From Plumapathes pennacea (Eukaryota > Cnidaria > Anthozoa > Antipatharia > Myriopathidae), in contig OZ038463.1 of assembly GCA_964036295.1 (NCBI GenBank), forward strand, positions 744,001-808,000: 64,000 nt of DNA. Direction: 5' to 3'. Numbering within the stretch: the stretch's first letter is position 1; every line of letters begins with the position of its first letter. Under the pieces are notes generated by a model. The model ran no database searches. It was not told where the DNA came from and was given only the letters and a program-made list of their open reading frames with translations. The position numbers and the translations under genes are program-made. Shown in pieces: positions 36,588-47,453 of the stretch.

Positions 36588-37405
36588 TATTGTCTTTTAT
36601 CCTTCATTTGAGCGTTTTGGTACCTCGTGGAATTCTAAATGAAGTCCGAAGTTAAATCTGCCTAATAGACTTTAAAACTCTTCTCTTTAATTTAAAATTT
36701 GCTTTCAAAAACTAAAACACATTTTGCCACATGTCATTTTCCCTCTGTCATGACAAAAAAAATGCCAGACGGAGAAGAAAGCCTGTGCAAAACGAGTCAA
36801 CTGCTTTAACTATAAAAGTCGCATATTCATGGTAAAACATTTTTTCAACAACCAAGTTAGCTCTACTAAGAAAATGACCGAGACTCTTAAAATGTACAAA
36901 ACTGATTTAACAATTACCTCTGTGCTTATGCCGGGTGGAAAGTTGAACAAGTGCAACGTTACGGGGGCGCAGGGTAAACTATGTTATGGTACTACTCAGC
37001 GGGATCCCAAAACAATGGTGCATGTTGGTTTGGTGAAACATTGGACTGGAAAAAAACCTAATCGTTTAACCTAATGCTCCATAGTGTAAAGTCTATGTCA
37101 AAAGGAAATGACAATAAAAACAATCAAATAAGAGAAAAGATGCATTGCTCATTTTAATAGACAACCTTGGCTTGAGTAACATTCAGTATACCTTGCGCGT
37201 GGAGATGACCTTCTTAGCACTGCACAAAATTTCAGAAAATACTAACTATGAATACTACAAACATCGCATGAAAAAAACACATTGAGGTTACAGATTCATT
37301 TTCCCGTACATTCACACAAAAATAAGTTTGCATGGATACTTCTCGTAAGTGGAAGTGTTGTTTGCCGCGCTTAACTAAAGTATGACTAAAAAGGCGCACA
37401 GCAAA

Positions 37406-38098
37406 TCAATAAGAGTCAAGGTCCTTACTATAAACTCCATTCAAGTATACAGATGATTCTGTTGGATATCCTCGCCCAAAGTTAGCATAGCACATGGAAC
37501 TGACAGGAACAGGCGGCGGCAAGAACTTGGTATTCAAAGGTGGGGGGAATGCCGTTTCAAATCGGTCGCACAGACCAAATGGGCGTGAGGGCTGAAAACG
37601 GTGTAGATCCAAATTCCTTGTCTGGCACGTGTATGTGCGATACAACGAGAAGGCACTCGTTATTCCGTCATAGCGGGATGTGTGCTCTTCGGGGTGACGC
37701 TTGGAAAAGTCTCCTCGACTGAAGCGGGCCAAGTATTTGGGATGAATTTGCCAATAGCAACACTTCTGATTTGGAGTCAGGTCTCCCTTGACAAAGCACT
37801 CATGCAAGGAGAGGTTGTGCCTGACTGTGTTCTTCCAGTGGGGTCTGCCCTCTTTGAAATTTGGAAAATTTTCTTCTATGAATTGATAGATTTCAGCCAG
37901 TGGAAGTCTTTTCCATGGAGATGCCAGAATTGCGCGGGAAATCGCTGCCAAATACGAAACGGTTGCCCATTTGGGTTTCCGTGAAGATCTCGGCCTTTCT
38001 TTCACTAAGCGGAAGCTACAGTCTTCTTCTGCAACGCTGTAAACTGGTTTGGAGCTGTGCATCTCTGTTCTCAAATGTTTGCCACTATCCATGTTCAA
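37406..38098 (-). CDS. Single-exon forkhead (Fox) transcription factor, divergent
   Basis: 230 residues. The winged-helix forkhead domain spans about 41-134: SYLAAISRAILASP (helix 1), KRLPLAEIYQFIEENFP (helix 2), recognition helix WKNTVRHNLSLHECF (88-102), then CYWQIHP of the wing. The usual KPPYSYIALI start is replaced by KPKWATVSYLAAI. The basic run RSSRKPK precedes the domain. The C-terminal 90 residues are Pro- and aromatic-rich with PSRPFGL and FLPPPVPV. It should bind DNA in the nucleus; the subfamily is unclear, with FoxQ2-like or lineage-specific groups the best guesses. The gene is intronless. The first Met is at 38098; Met3 is an alternative. Related broken copies lie at 33435-33622 and 50040-50540. 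Confidence 0.85.
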   Translation of the reverse strand: MNMDSGKHLRTEMHSSKPVYSVAEEDCSFRLVKERPRSSRKPKWATVSYLAAISRAILASPWKRLPLAEIYQFIEENFPNFKEGRPHWKNTVRHNLSLHECFVKGDLTPNQKCCYWQIHPKYLARFSRGDFSKRHPEEHTSRYDGITSAFSLYRTYTCQTRNLDLHRFQPSRPFGLCDRFETAFPPPLNTKFLPPPVPVSSMCYANFGRGYPTESSVYLNGVYSKDLDSY

Positions 38099-39604
38099 GT
38101 TTCACTATTTTTCGCGTATGGCAGATCTGACCGAGCATCTCCATTTATTGTTTTAAATTCTTTTGTTGTGCAAATTGTACGTTCATAAAGATTATGTTTC
38201 AAGTTCCTAAGTATTTTAACAAATGGCAATAAAATGACGCAATAAACTAAGTGACTACACAGTTGAACAGGTGGTGCAATGTAAACGTAAACTACGCATA
38301 TTTCATAAAGTGAAAGTGTTTACAATATTATTTAAACATCCTGTGCAAGTTAAGGAAACCACGAGAAATCCAAACTCATCCGTTCTAATAGTTTGCTCAT
38401 TGTCTCTGACAGATGTCTGTATCAAAAGCATCTGAACTGAACTTGACTCAATCAAACGTTCCCTTAATTCACAGAGGTCGTGATGGTGATGACACTTTTC
38501 ACCACCGATGAAGAACATCTCGCTAGGATAATATTGACAACGGCCAATATCAGATTCCCCCTCCACCCAAATCTCTACTCGGCCATTTTTATTGATTCCA
38601 GAAGACAAAGCAACAGCATTACAAAGCGCTTTACTGAGCAAGAAGTGTCAAGATTGCGACGGCTATCACAAGAATAGGACATGCACTTCAAAAAGTTTTC
38701 ACATTTAGTCTTCAATAACGTGAATTATTACACGTTTTCACATTTAGTCTTCAATAACGTGATTTACATCTCTGTTTGTGAGTCCGTAAATTAGCAGGAC
38801 AATGAGAACTACGACTGAAGAAACGGCAAACCAACTCCTTCAATTTCTTTTGTTTTCTTCTCTCTTCTTATGGTGTGCAATTTTTTTTTCCTAATTGCAG
38901 TGGAGCCCCGTTAATACGGCCACCGTCGGGACATAAAAAGCTGGCCGTATCAACGAAGTGGCCGTATTAACGAGGTTTTCAGATAAGAAAATCAAACTGG
39001 GCGTTTGTTCCGCAGGACAAAAAAAAAAGGTGTCCGTAATAACAAAGTAGCCGTAATAACGGGGGTGGCCGTAAGCTAGGCGGGGTTCCACTGTAGCTTG
39101 ACTTGCGTTTGACAGCGGCGACACATTTGGGCCTTTTATCTTCTGCAATACATCGCTTTGTTCGTGCCAATTTGGCTCGTTCTATATTGTGACCAAGCGA
39201 TGTCAAACGGTCTCAACATTTGAATCAACATTCTCTCAACATTTGTGAAGTCATGTTGAGAGATTTTGAGACTATGCCGTGCCAAACGGCCTCAACGACC
39301 ACTTCTCAAGAAATGGAAGCCCGCAACACATTCGATTTCGAACTGGTCGTCGCTCCCCGCAAAACATTTTGATAAATGTCTCTAAAACTACCTTGAAGTC
39401 AGCTGATTGTAAAGCAGATTTTATGTGCCCGTCGCATTGTCTGGTGCTAAAAATAACTAACTCATAAAAGGTCGCAAGCCATTGTAATAACGGGTTCAAA
39501 AATATAATTTGGAATGATGCTCATACAGGCAAACCCACGAGGTACCAAAACGCAGTTAAAGCCGGTGCATATATAACCTCTTGGGTTTGCGTGCAGGAGT
39601 GCTG
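38099..39604. other. Spacer between forkhead gene and retrotransposon
   Basis: No gene is supported. An open frame on the minus strand at 38303-38641 has some protein-like stretches (RVEIWVEGESDIG) but no splice context or family I know. The short repeat TTTTCACATTTAGTCTTCAA is duplicated at 38694 and 38734. A Tigger-like element is listed separately. Confidence 0.4.
38898..39093. mobile_element. Tigger/pogo-like MITE (196 bp)
   Basis: Left end CAGTGGAGCCCCGTTAATAC and right end GGCGGGGTTCCACTG are inverted repeats of the CAGTGGAACCC type typical of pogo/Tigger elements. The interior repeats GGCCGTATTAACGA-like phrases. No TA duplication is clear on the left side. Confidence 0.7.
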
Positions 39605-39609
39605 AAGTT

Positions 39610-39791
39610 TGTAAAAAGCTAATACTGGTAGTAAACTCAGTATTTATTCACTGACAAGCTGTATCCCAAATCGCTCGTCCTCGCGTCCGTAGTTTTACTC
39701 GCACGTGTGTTTGTTCAAGCAAGCAACGATGTGATTGGCTTAAATTAACAATAACACAAAACAGAACTAAACAGTAACGCAACTCGTCACA
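39610..39791 (-). repeat. 3' LTR
   Basis: 182 bp, TG...CA boundaries; matches the LTR at 43920-44101 without a visible difference. Confidence 0.95.
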
Positions 39792-39846
39792 TCTCCCCTT
39801 TTCTCACTATGCTGGAAATGTTCGGTTCGATCTCAGGTGTGACTAA

Positions 39847-42800
39847 CTATTGTTGCGACATGACAAAATCATTCTGCCATGCTGGTGGCTTTCTGTTGCG
39901 CTGTGATCTACGCAATGTTTCTCGGGGTGGTAGCTGCTCAGGATCCTGAGGAGTAACCGTCGCTTCCGTTTCTTCGTCCGTGCGTGGTTCTTCATCGTAA
40001 GCTTCTCCTGGTAGTGTGGCTGGCGCTGACCCACCGGTGCTGATGAGGTGCCTCCTATTACGCCGGTAGATTCCCTCTCCGACCTTCACTTCGTAGCTCC
40101 GAGGACCAACTACATCTGTGCAGGTGCCCGCACTCCAAGTGCTCTGCCCAGGTAACCTCATTCGCACTGTGTCACCCCTGTCAATGGGCTTAAGGGGTTT
40201 GCTGCGCTGATTGTAGTAGAACTGTTGGCGCCTCTTGACACCAATCAGTTTTTGGGTTTCAACTTCTGTAGAGTACCTAGGCTGTAGTAGCGACCCAGCG
40301 ACAGGAAGAAGTGTCTTACAACGCCGACCCATTAAGCGCTGTGCAGGGCTGGTGCCGATCCCCTCAGTGGGCGTGTTTCGCCAATCTAACAGGGCCTGGA
40401 ATTCTGATTCACCTGATGTCTTACATTTGGCAAAGAGCCTCTTTATGGTCTGGACTGCATTTTCTGACTTTCCGTTGGACTGTGGATACGTCGGCGACGA
40501 TGTCTTGTGCTCAAACATCCATGTCTTCGCAAACACGGCAAACTCCGCTGAGGAGAACTGTGGCCCGTTATCTGTCACTAAGGTATCTGGAACTCCGAAA
40601 CGCGCAAAGACCTGTTTAAGTTCCTTTATGATAGAACGGGAGGTGGTTGTATTTACCCGGACTACTTCGATGAAACTGCTGTAGTAGTCGCTGATGACTA
40701 ACAGGGTTCTGTTGTCCAGCTCACAGAGGTCCGCAGCGACTTTCGCCCAGGGCCGCGCGACAAACTCATGCTGCAAAATTGGTTCTTTTCCTTGTCCACT
40801 GCGGTGAGTTTGGCAGACATCACACTTGGAGATGTATTCTTTAAGCTCTGTTGTCATTCGCGGCCAGTAGAGAGAGTCTCTTGCTCTACGGATGCAGGCC
40901 TCTATACCAATGTGCGTTGCGTGGGTCTTCGCCATGAGCTCTTTCCGCATCACAGTAGGAACTACCAGCAACTTTCCCTTGAAGATCAACTCGTCTTGGA
41001 CTGTTAGCTCGTCGCGTATATCAAAGTAGGGCCGCACACATTCTGGGACCTCTGCCTTGCTTTGTGGCCATCCTCGTACGATGGTCTGACGAAGCCTCTG
41101 CTGTACTGGGTCATCTGCTGCTGCATTCTTTAGCTGCTGCCATCGCTCCTCAGTCACGGGTAGCCAAGAGCGATGATCGATTTCTTCCAGCTCTCTCGTA
41201 AAGTCGCATGCGTTGACTTCGGGAAGATAGGCTCGACTAAGCGTATCTGCTAGGTGCATTTCCTTTCCTTTCTTATATTTGACAAGTAGGCTGTATTTCT
41301 GCAACCGCAGGAGCATCCTCTGCAGACGCTTAGGGGCAGAATCAAGTGGCTTCAAGAAGATTGGCTCCAGAGGCTTGTGGTCTGTCTCCACGTTGACCCT
41401 GTTGCGGCCGTAAACGTACGCGTCAAAACGTTCACAGGCAAAGACTATTGCGAGCAGCTCTTTCTCGATTTGTGCGTAACGTGTTTCGGCCGACGTCAGG
41501 GCTCGTGACGCATAGGCTATTGGCTGCCCGTTTTGCAGTAGGGCGGCACCTAGTCCTGACTGCGAGGCGTCGCACTGCACAGTAACCTCGTCGTTTACGT
41601 TGTAGTACCGCAGGACCGGAGTGTGAGTGACGGCCTGTTTCAGCCTGTCCAATGCAGTTTGTTGAGCTTCGCCCCAAACCCAAAGGACGTCCTTCTGCGT
41701 TAAGTCCCTTAGCGGCTTGGTGATGTCCGATAGGCTGGGGAGGAACTTCGCGAGGTACTGCGCTAAACCCAGAAGTCGTTGTACTCCTGTCTTGTCCGTA
41801 GGATCTGGCATCTCGACAATGGCTCGGACTTTGGTGGGGTCCACTCGAAGTCCCCTGTCTGTTGCCACGTGTCCGATGAAGGGTACCTCTGACTGTCTCA
41901 GTTTCAATTTCTCGGCATTAAGTCGAACGTTCCGTTCTTCGCACCGCTTCAGGAACGCTAAGAGGTTCTTGTCGTGATCACGTGTTGCTTCTTCAAGCGT
42001 GCTGCCATAACCCACTGTGATGAAGTCATCGGCTATAACCTCAATGCCCATGAGGCCTTCGATGAATTCGTGCATCCTTCTTTGGAAAACCTCTGGGGCT
42101 GAGGATATTCCGAACGGCATGCGTTTCCAGCGGTATCGGCCAAAAGGTGTCTGGAATGTCGTGAGGTAGGTTGATTCCTCGTCTAGACTCACATGCCAGA
42201 AACCATTTCTCACATCCAGTATGGTAAAGACCTTTGCTCCGTGTAAGCGTGTAGCGATGTCTTCAATCGTGGGAAGTTGATAGTTCTCTCGTTGTATTGC
42301 ACGGTTGAGATCTTTCGGATCGAGGCATATGCGCAACTTTCCAGTTTTCTTCGGTACAGCGACAATGGAACTAATCCATTCTGTGGGCGTGGTCACAGGT
42401 GCTATGACTTCTTGAACTACTAAGTCGTCTAGTGCTTCCTTTAGCTTTGGTCGCAGCGCCACTGCGATGCGACGGGGTGCGTGCTGTACTGGTTGAATGG
42501 TCTGGTCGAGTCTTATCTTGTATTCGCCGTCTAACCGCCCAATTCCGTCGCCGAAAACCTTCGGAAAACTCGCCATCAGCTCTTCTTTAGTGATCGCGGT
42601 GCCCGGACTTTCTACTGCATACACAGGGGCTTGGCCTGTTTCCGGTTTATTCAGTAGGTCATTATCCTTGTACTGAATAATGTTCATGCCTACACATGCC
42701 TTACGTCCAAGTATTGGGCGTATCTCTTCACTGTCAATGAGTCTACAATCTAACAGACAAGACGTGTCGTTCCTCCAAACACGAATGCATACTTTACCGA

Positions 42801-43872
42801 TGACTTTTATCTTTGCTCCCCCATAGGCAACGAGAGATGTCTGGAGGGGCTGGACTTTCTCAAGTTCGCTGTCTCCCGTTGCTTGCTTGTATATGTGTAA
42901 CGGTACGACGTTACACTGGGCTCCGGTGTCTGGTTGGAATCGTATAAAGCTGCCAGACGCGAGTTTCAGCGTTACCAGCTGCGAGTCGTCAAGCTTGACA
43001 GCTGAGATTTCCTCCGTCTGGTACATTTCAGGCTGATGCATGCGCATTTCTTCTGCCTCCGCCGTTTCTTCAGTTGCATTTATTGCTTGTCTGCATTTGG
43101 ACGCGAAATGGTTCTTGATCCCACATTTTAAACAGTTCTTTCCTTGAGCTGGGCAGGACTCTCGGTTCGGAGCGTGTCGGTAGCCACAATTATCGCATTC
43201 TTTGCCTTGACCTTGCCCTTGCTGTGGCGGTCTGCGACGGAAGTTCTTCCTGTTCCTTCGTTGTCCCGAAGAATGCTCCTGATCCGCTACTTTATTTACT
43301 TCCGACCCGGTGTTGTCTCCGACTACTTTCATCTGTGCCATCATGCTTTCGGCTGCGCGGCAAATCTCATCGGTTTTAGCGAGAGTTAATTTGGCTTCAC
43401 GCAGCAGTCTCTCTCTAACTTTTGTATCGCTTATCCCAAATATCAGTCGATCTCTGAGAATTTCCTCCGGCGTGATAGTGTTGAAATCACAGCCCTCAGC
43501 CAGCTTTCTCAGAGCTGTCTTATACTGGTCATAGGATTCACCGGGTTGTTGTGTTCGGCGATTGAAACGGTAGCGCTCAAACGGCACGTTCCTTCGTGGC
43601 TCGCAGTATTCCCCGAACTTCTCCAAGACTTTCTTTATTTTATTCGCGTCGTCTTCTTCAGCCCAGTCGCTGAACGTGGAATAGACGTCTCTGGCCTCTT
43701 CGCCAATTACCGTAAGCAACGTTGCCACCTGAACCGGTTCTGACTTCTTGTTCAGTTCCGTAGCGAGCGAATAGTTTTGCCAGGCGAGAAGGAATTTTTT
43801 CCACTTCTCTGAAGCGTTTCCATCGTGAATTTCTAATGGAGCTGGCGGCGGCAGAGCAAAAGGCGATGCCAT
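39847..43872 (-). CDS. Gag-Pol polyprotein of the Ty3/gypsy element
   Basis: 1341 residues in one uninterrupted frame. Order: Gag (about 1-190), CCHC-type zinc knuckles (CDNCGYRHAPNRESC and CLKCGIKNHFASKC, about 225-260), aspartic protease (FQPDTGAQ), reverse transcriptase with VIADDF as the catalytic pair, RNase H (QCDASQSGLGAALL), integrase with an H-H-C-C zinc site (KCDVCQTH) and the D-D-E core (AADLCEL, VTDNGPQF, SNGKSENA), then a C-terminal chromatin-contact-like region. The order RT-RNaseH-integrase defines Ty3/gypsy. There is no stop or frameshift, no env-like frame, and Gag and Pol are fused. With identical LTRs, the copy looks young and possibly still competent. The start is the ATG at 43872, 48 bp inside the 5' LTR. 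Confidence 0.95.
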   Translation of the reverse strand: MASPFALPPPAPLEIHDGNASEKWKKFLLAWQNYSLATELNKKSEPVQVATLLTVIGEEARDVYSTFSDWAEEDDANKIKKVLEKFGEYCEPRRNVPFERYRFNRRTQQPGESYDQYKTALRKLAEGCDFNTITPEEILRDRLIFGISDTKVRERLLREAKLTLAKTDEICRAAESMMAQMKVVGDNTGSEVNKVADQEHSSGQRRNRKNFRRRPPQQGQGQGKECDNCGYRHAPNRESCPAQGKNCLKCGIKNHFASKCRQAINATEETAEAEEMRMHQPEMYQTEEISAVKLDDSQLVTLKLASGSFIRFQPDTGAQCNVVPLHIYKQATGDSELEKVQPLQTSLVAYGGAKIKVIGKVCIRVWRNDTSCLLDCRLIDSEEIRPILGRKACVGMNIIQYKDNDLLNKPETGQAPVYAVESPGTAITKEELMASFPKVFGDGIGRLDGEYKIRLDQTIQPVQHAPRRIAVALRPKLKEALDDLVVQEVIAPVTTPTEWISSIVAVPKKTGKLRICLDPKDLNRAIQRENYQLPTIEDIATRLHGAKVFTILDVRNGFWHVSLDEESTYLTTFQTPFGRYRWKRMPFGISSAPEVFQRRMHEFIEGLMGIEVIADDFITVGYGSTLEEATRDHDKNLLAFLKRCEERNVRLNAEKLKLRQSEVPFIGHVATDRGLRVDPTKVRAIVEMPDPTDKTGVQRLLGLAQYLAKFLPSLSDITKPLRDLTQKDVLWVWGEAQQTALDRLKQAVTHTPVLRYYNVNDEVTVQCDASQSGLGAALLQNGQPIAYASRALTSAETRYAQIEKELLAIVFACERFDAYVYGRNRVNVETDHKPLEPIFLKPLDSAPKRLQRMLLRLQKYSLLVKYKKGKEMHLADTLSRAYLPEVNACDFTRELEEIDHRSWLPVTEERWQQLKNAAADDPVQQRLRQTIVRGWPQSKAEVPECVRPYFDIRDELTVQDELIFKGKLLVVPTVMRKELMAKTHATHIGIEACIRRARDSLYWPRMTTELKEYISKCDVCQTHRSGQGKEPILQHEFVARPWAKVAADLCELDNRTLLVISDYYSSFIEVVRVNTTTSRSIIKELKQVFARFGVPDTLVTDNGPQFSSAEFAVFAKTWMFEHKTSSPTYPQSNGKSENAVQTIKRLFAKCKTSGESEFQALLDWRNTPTEGIGTSPAQRLMGRRCKTLLPVAGSLLQPRYSTEVETQKLIGVKRRQQFYYNQRSKPLKPIDRGDTVRMRLPGQSTWSAGTCTDVVGPRSYEVKVGEGIYRRNRRHLISTGGSAPATLPGEAYDEEPRTDEETEATVTPQDPEQLPPRETLRRSQRNRKPPAWQNDFVMSQQ

Positions 43873-43919
43873 GTGTCCTTAAATCGTCTCGGGCGGTGGT
43901 TCTTACACCGCTGCCACCA

Positions 43920-44101
43920 TGTAAAAAGCTAATACTGGTAGTAAACTCAGTATTTATTCACTGACAAGCTGTATCCCAAATCGCTCGTCCTCGCGTCCGT
44001 AGTTTTACTCGCACGTGTGTTTGTTCAAGCAAGCAACGATGTGATTGGCTTAAATTAACAATAACACAAAACAGAACTAAACAGTAACGCAACTCGTCAC
44101 A
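43920..44101 (-). repeat. 5' LTR
   Basis: 182 bp, TG...CA boundaries; promoter-bearing LTR for the minus-strand element. The primer-binding site follows directly at 43906-43919. Confidence 0.95.
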
Positions 44102-44416
44102 AAGTTTTCTTGAATAAGGCTCCGGTTGCACTCGTAAAACTGTAACGACATTAATATCAACATCAAGTTTAAGTTCACGAAAACATAAACATCCCATGCA
44201 CATGCTGTGAGGAGAGACTTTATTAGTGTGTGTAAACACCACGTACAAACGATCACTGGTCTGTCAGATGCTGGCCTGACGTGCGAACACAGCTCCATTC
44301 ACACCGGGCGCTTTCTGGATTACCCGGGAAGAGAAGCCGCATTCCCTCACATGTCGAAGCCGACAATTCGACCAGTGCGACACAATGGAGATTAAGGATT
44401 TTTGAGTTGCAGCCAC

Positions 44417-44440
44417 GGGGGGGGGGGGGGGGGGGGGGGG
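44417..44440. repeat. Poly-G tract
   Basis: 24 consecutive G residues. No inverted partner was found nearby, unlike the two G-tract-ended elements. Confidence 0.9.
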
Positions 44441-46984
44441 TCAATTCAATAACACATTTTACTTTGTGAGTTATTTTGTGACAGTTGCCCAATCCTCGTT
44501 GACTCTTTGTTTTTACGAAAACCAACTATCCAACGACTTAATTACTAATAAACACCATGTGGCCTGTCAGTTACCACGTGCAAATGACCCGCTTACCATT
44601 GTTTTGTAGCAACCCTCTGTGTTAATGTTTCGTATTTTGAGCAACTCGAAAAATATGAGCGCAAATGTATTAAGAGGCATTCCATTTTCGATTCATATCA
44701 AACTCTTACCATACAAATGGGAACATTTGTTATTTTCTAGTCCCAATCTCACGCGGCCGAAAGCGGCACGATTGATTTCAAAATGGCGGATAGATTCAAG
44801 AGGACTGAGTAACCGAATTGGTTTGTTTAGAAGACAAAATCGGATAAAAATATCAGAAAACCTTGTGAGATTGAAGTAATTTATGCCAACAAGGTTCGCC
44901 AGCAGTTGGAGTTCCACTATAAAGAGTGAACTTCGAAATTCGATGATTGGTGGCGGTTCGATGTGGAGGCTCTTCGGTGTTTCCCATTCCAGCGTGTGCA
45001 AAAATGTTTGTCCTGAGCAGTGAGCCGTTTAATGATCAAGCAATATGATTCTTTTTTCAGACTTCCCGTGAAACTAAAATAAAGCTGTTGCCTATGACGC
45101 CATGTAGATTCAAACATGACATGCATGGCTGTTATCTGCGTTTATACTGATCATGTTTCCTCTATGAATTTTACAAGGAGTTTATATTTAAAGAATGTTT
45201 TTCACGCTGGCTCGCAAACTGTCCACACAAAATGTGAGACAACTGATTTATTCTACCTATTTTCCCCTCCTTCCAATGTTTTAACTTGAATATAACAATA
45301 AGTTGCAAGCTGTTTGAAAACAGAAATGTAGCACATCCTCCAATGTTTCACATTGCACATGGCTTCCATGTGCCATCCTATTCTATAATGTGATTAAATG
45401 CTTTGCACATAAAAAAGTGGAAACTATTGACAGATATACAGTTTACCCATTTGTCAGCTGCTGCTTCAAGAAACTAAATTTCCTGTTTACAAAAACCTGT
45501 TAGAAGACAATTAACTCCATTATGATTTATCGGTCTAAAGTGTGTTTCTAAACTGTTTATCTCAGCCAACAGTATTTTGAAGATAAATTGATGTGTACAA
45601 AGTCATTCCATTTTAAACTAGTGCTAACTGAAATCCACACTCTGAGATTTTAACTGTTGGCTAAAACATGAGTATTTTAACTTTAAGTTTTTTTATATCA
45701 CCTGCACCATAATTAATACTATATTAACTAAGACATACATTTTTTAGTATGTACAATTTATTAGTACAGCATTGTACTGCACTTCAATCTTTTAGTATTA
45801 GTGTATTCACTAGTTGGAAGTATACTGTACATTCTAAGCTTAAGTTCGAAGTGTACACAGTTGTTGACATACAGAGCTATATCAATTTTTGACTGGAATA
45901 TATGACAAGAAATACACTAAAATGTGGGTTGTGATTGTCCGAGTGACAATTTTCCTGAAGAGTACTCTTACCCAGACAACCACAATCTACATGCTGTTCA
46001 AACTCTGGTTCAAACCATGCAAATACACTCAATCTTCTGATTTGTGATATATGCCTCATTCTAAAAATATAACCATCGAGACAGCTTTATATGTGTTCTT
46101 TTAGAGCCCCTTTCACACAAAATACAAAGAGGAACAAGTTTTCTATTTTTTAATGACCCAGCCATTTTCATATTTCATGTGCTTTACAAAACTATACATC
46201 TGAGAAATCAAAGCTATAATGGTTCCCCGCGAAATATGCCGGCGAGAGCATTTTCGGTGTATAAATACTGTATTAAAAAGTTATTGTTATCGTTCGAGAC
46301 TCTCCGAATCACAAAACAGGAATACGAAATTCATTTACTTGCTTATTTTGTAGCCAACTGACCAAAGTTGTGCTCCAAAGGCGCCTTCCGAACTTTGATA
46401 AATCCTCTTCAGCTGCACCGTACACGACGCTGGCCGCTATCTCAACATCGAGCACATCTGGAGATTTGAATGTCGTTTTCCCGCACCTAAATTTTACCGA
46501 ATGTGCAAGTTTTATATACCAAAATGCGGGGAACTTAACCATCTTTCGCAATCCGTTGGTGCATCTGAGATACACGCTTGCGCAGAAGAACTAGAACCCA
46601 ATGTTTGCGGCCAGTTGTCTCAAAACGCCAAAATGCCTTGTTAATTTCATCCAACTGATAGAAAATAACCTAAAAAACCCGCACCTAAAATGTTGTTATA
46701 AGGGCCAAAAAATATATACTTGGAAAGCATGAAGATTACATTTTTCAAATCCGGAGGTGCATCGACGGATTTTTAAACGAGAAACGAGCGCGAGAAGAAA
46801 AAGTGCGAAAAACGCGATGATTCTGAGTGAGCCATTGTTATGGGCGTGGCAGTAGATACGTCATAAGACCTTTTGTTAAGAGTGAGTTTCATATGGAGTA
46901 AGGCTGGGAAACAATAGTCCACAATACATTGCGTAAAATTTAGGGAATCGCGCTTTCTTGCACGTTTTCAAAGGCTTTGTGGAA

Positions 46985-47387
46985 GCACAGGCACCCGGGG
47001 GGGGGGGGGGGGGGGGGGTACCCGATAGGGTATCATTTTCAGGGTCTTCTGTCTTAAACAGGGTATCAAATTTTACATCTTCGTGTCTTAAACAGGGTTA
47101 TTTTCTGAAGATTTTCTCCTCTTCCCCTCCCCCCTAAACCACATTTTTGCTCTCGTCAGTTTCGCGCGATTTCTTCATATGTTCCCGTGGAAACGCGTGC
47201 AACGCAGGCTAACTTATCTAAACTTAGCCTTGAACATGGTATCAAATTAGAGCACTTTGTCTTAGACAGGGTAGCAAAATTTCCATTTTTGTGTCTTGAA
47301 TGAGGTCAGGGTTTTATAGAGTCAGCGGAACACCCCTACCCAAATTCCTATTGAGTACACCCCCCCCCCCCCCCCCGGGCACAGGCA
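46985..47387 (-). mobile_element. G-tract-ended short DNA element, copy 2
   Basis: Element 46994-47378 starts CCC plus a G run of about 22 and ends with a C run plus GG. It is flanked by the 9-bp duplication GCACAGGCA (46985-46993, 47379-47387). The interior is the reverse complement of the 17638-18050 copy, including the ACCCTGTTTAAGACA phrase and TTCATATGTTCC. It has no coding frame. Confidence 0.8.
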
Positions 47388-47453
47388 GCCCACAAGGTGT
47401 TACTAAGTCACGCCTGATCGGTCAAGGTCTGATGACGGCACGGCCGATCGGTT

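Larger units (their letters stand above)
32600..38100. repeat. Local duplication of a forkhead gene and its 3' flank (three blocks)
   Basis: Three blocks share ordered landmarks. GAGCGTTTTGGTACC followed by a TGGAATTC context occurs at about 32873, 34152 and 36611. The phrase CTCAACG/CTCAGCG then ATCCCAAAACAA occurs near 33015 and 36998. GTGTAAACGCAGTC occurs near 33792 and 35612, and CACCAACTGATTGTA near 33925 and 35658. Block C (35590-38100) carries the intact forkhead gene, block A (32600-33780) a decayed 3' piece of one, and block B (33900-34510) only flanking sequence. All are in the same orientation. Confidence 0.75.
39605..44106 (-). mobile_element. Complete Ty3/gypsy LTR retrotransposon
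   Basis: Two 182-bp LTRs (39610-39791 and 43920-44101) start TG and end CA and look identical base for base. The 5-bp duplication AAGTT flanks the element (39605-39609, 44102-44106). Reading on the minus strand, the 5' LTR is followed by TGGTGGCAGCGGTG (43906-43919), complementary to a tRNA-Leu 3' end and thus a primer-binding site. The 3' LTR is preceded by the purine tract GAGAAAAGGGGAGA (39792-39805). A single Gag-Pol frame fills the interior. Confidence 0.95.

Noticed and set aside
38303..38641. Minus-strand frame upstream of the forkhead gene
   Set aside because: No recognisable domain or exon boundary; left as an unassigned frame in the spacer.
46309..46575. Minus-strand frame of 88 aa with protein-like composition
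   Set aside because: No splice sites, no recognised motif, and it lies within a probable transposon; not strong enough to list as a gene.
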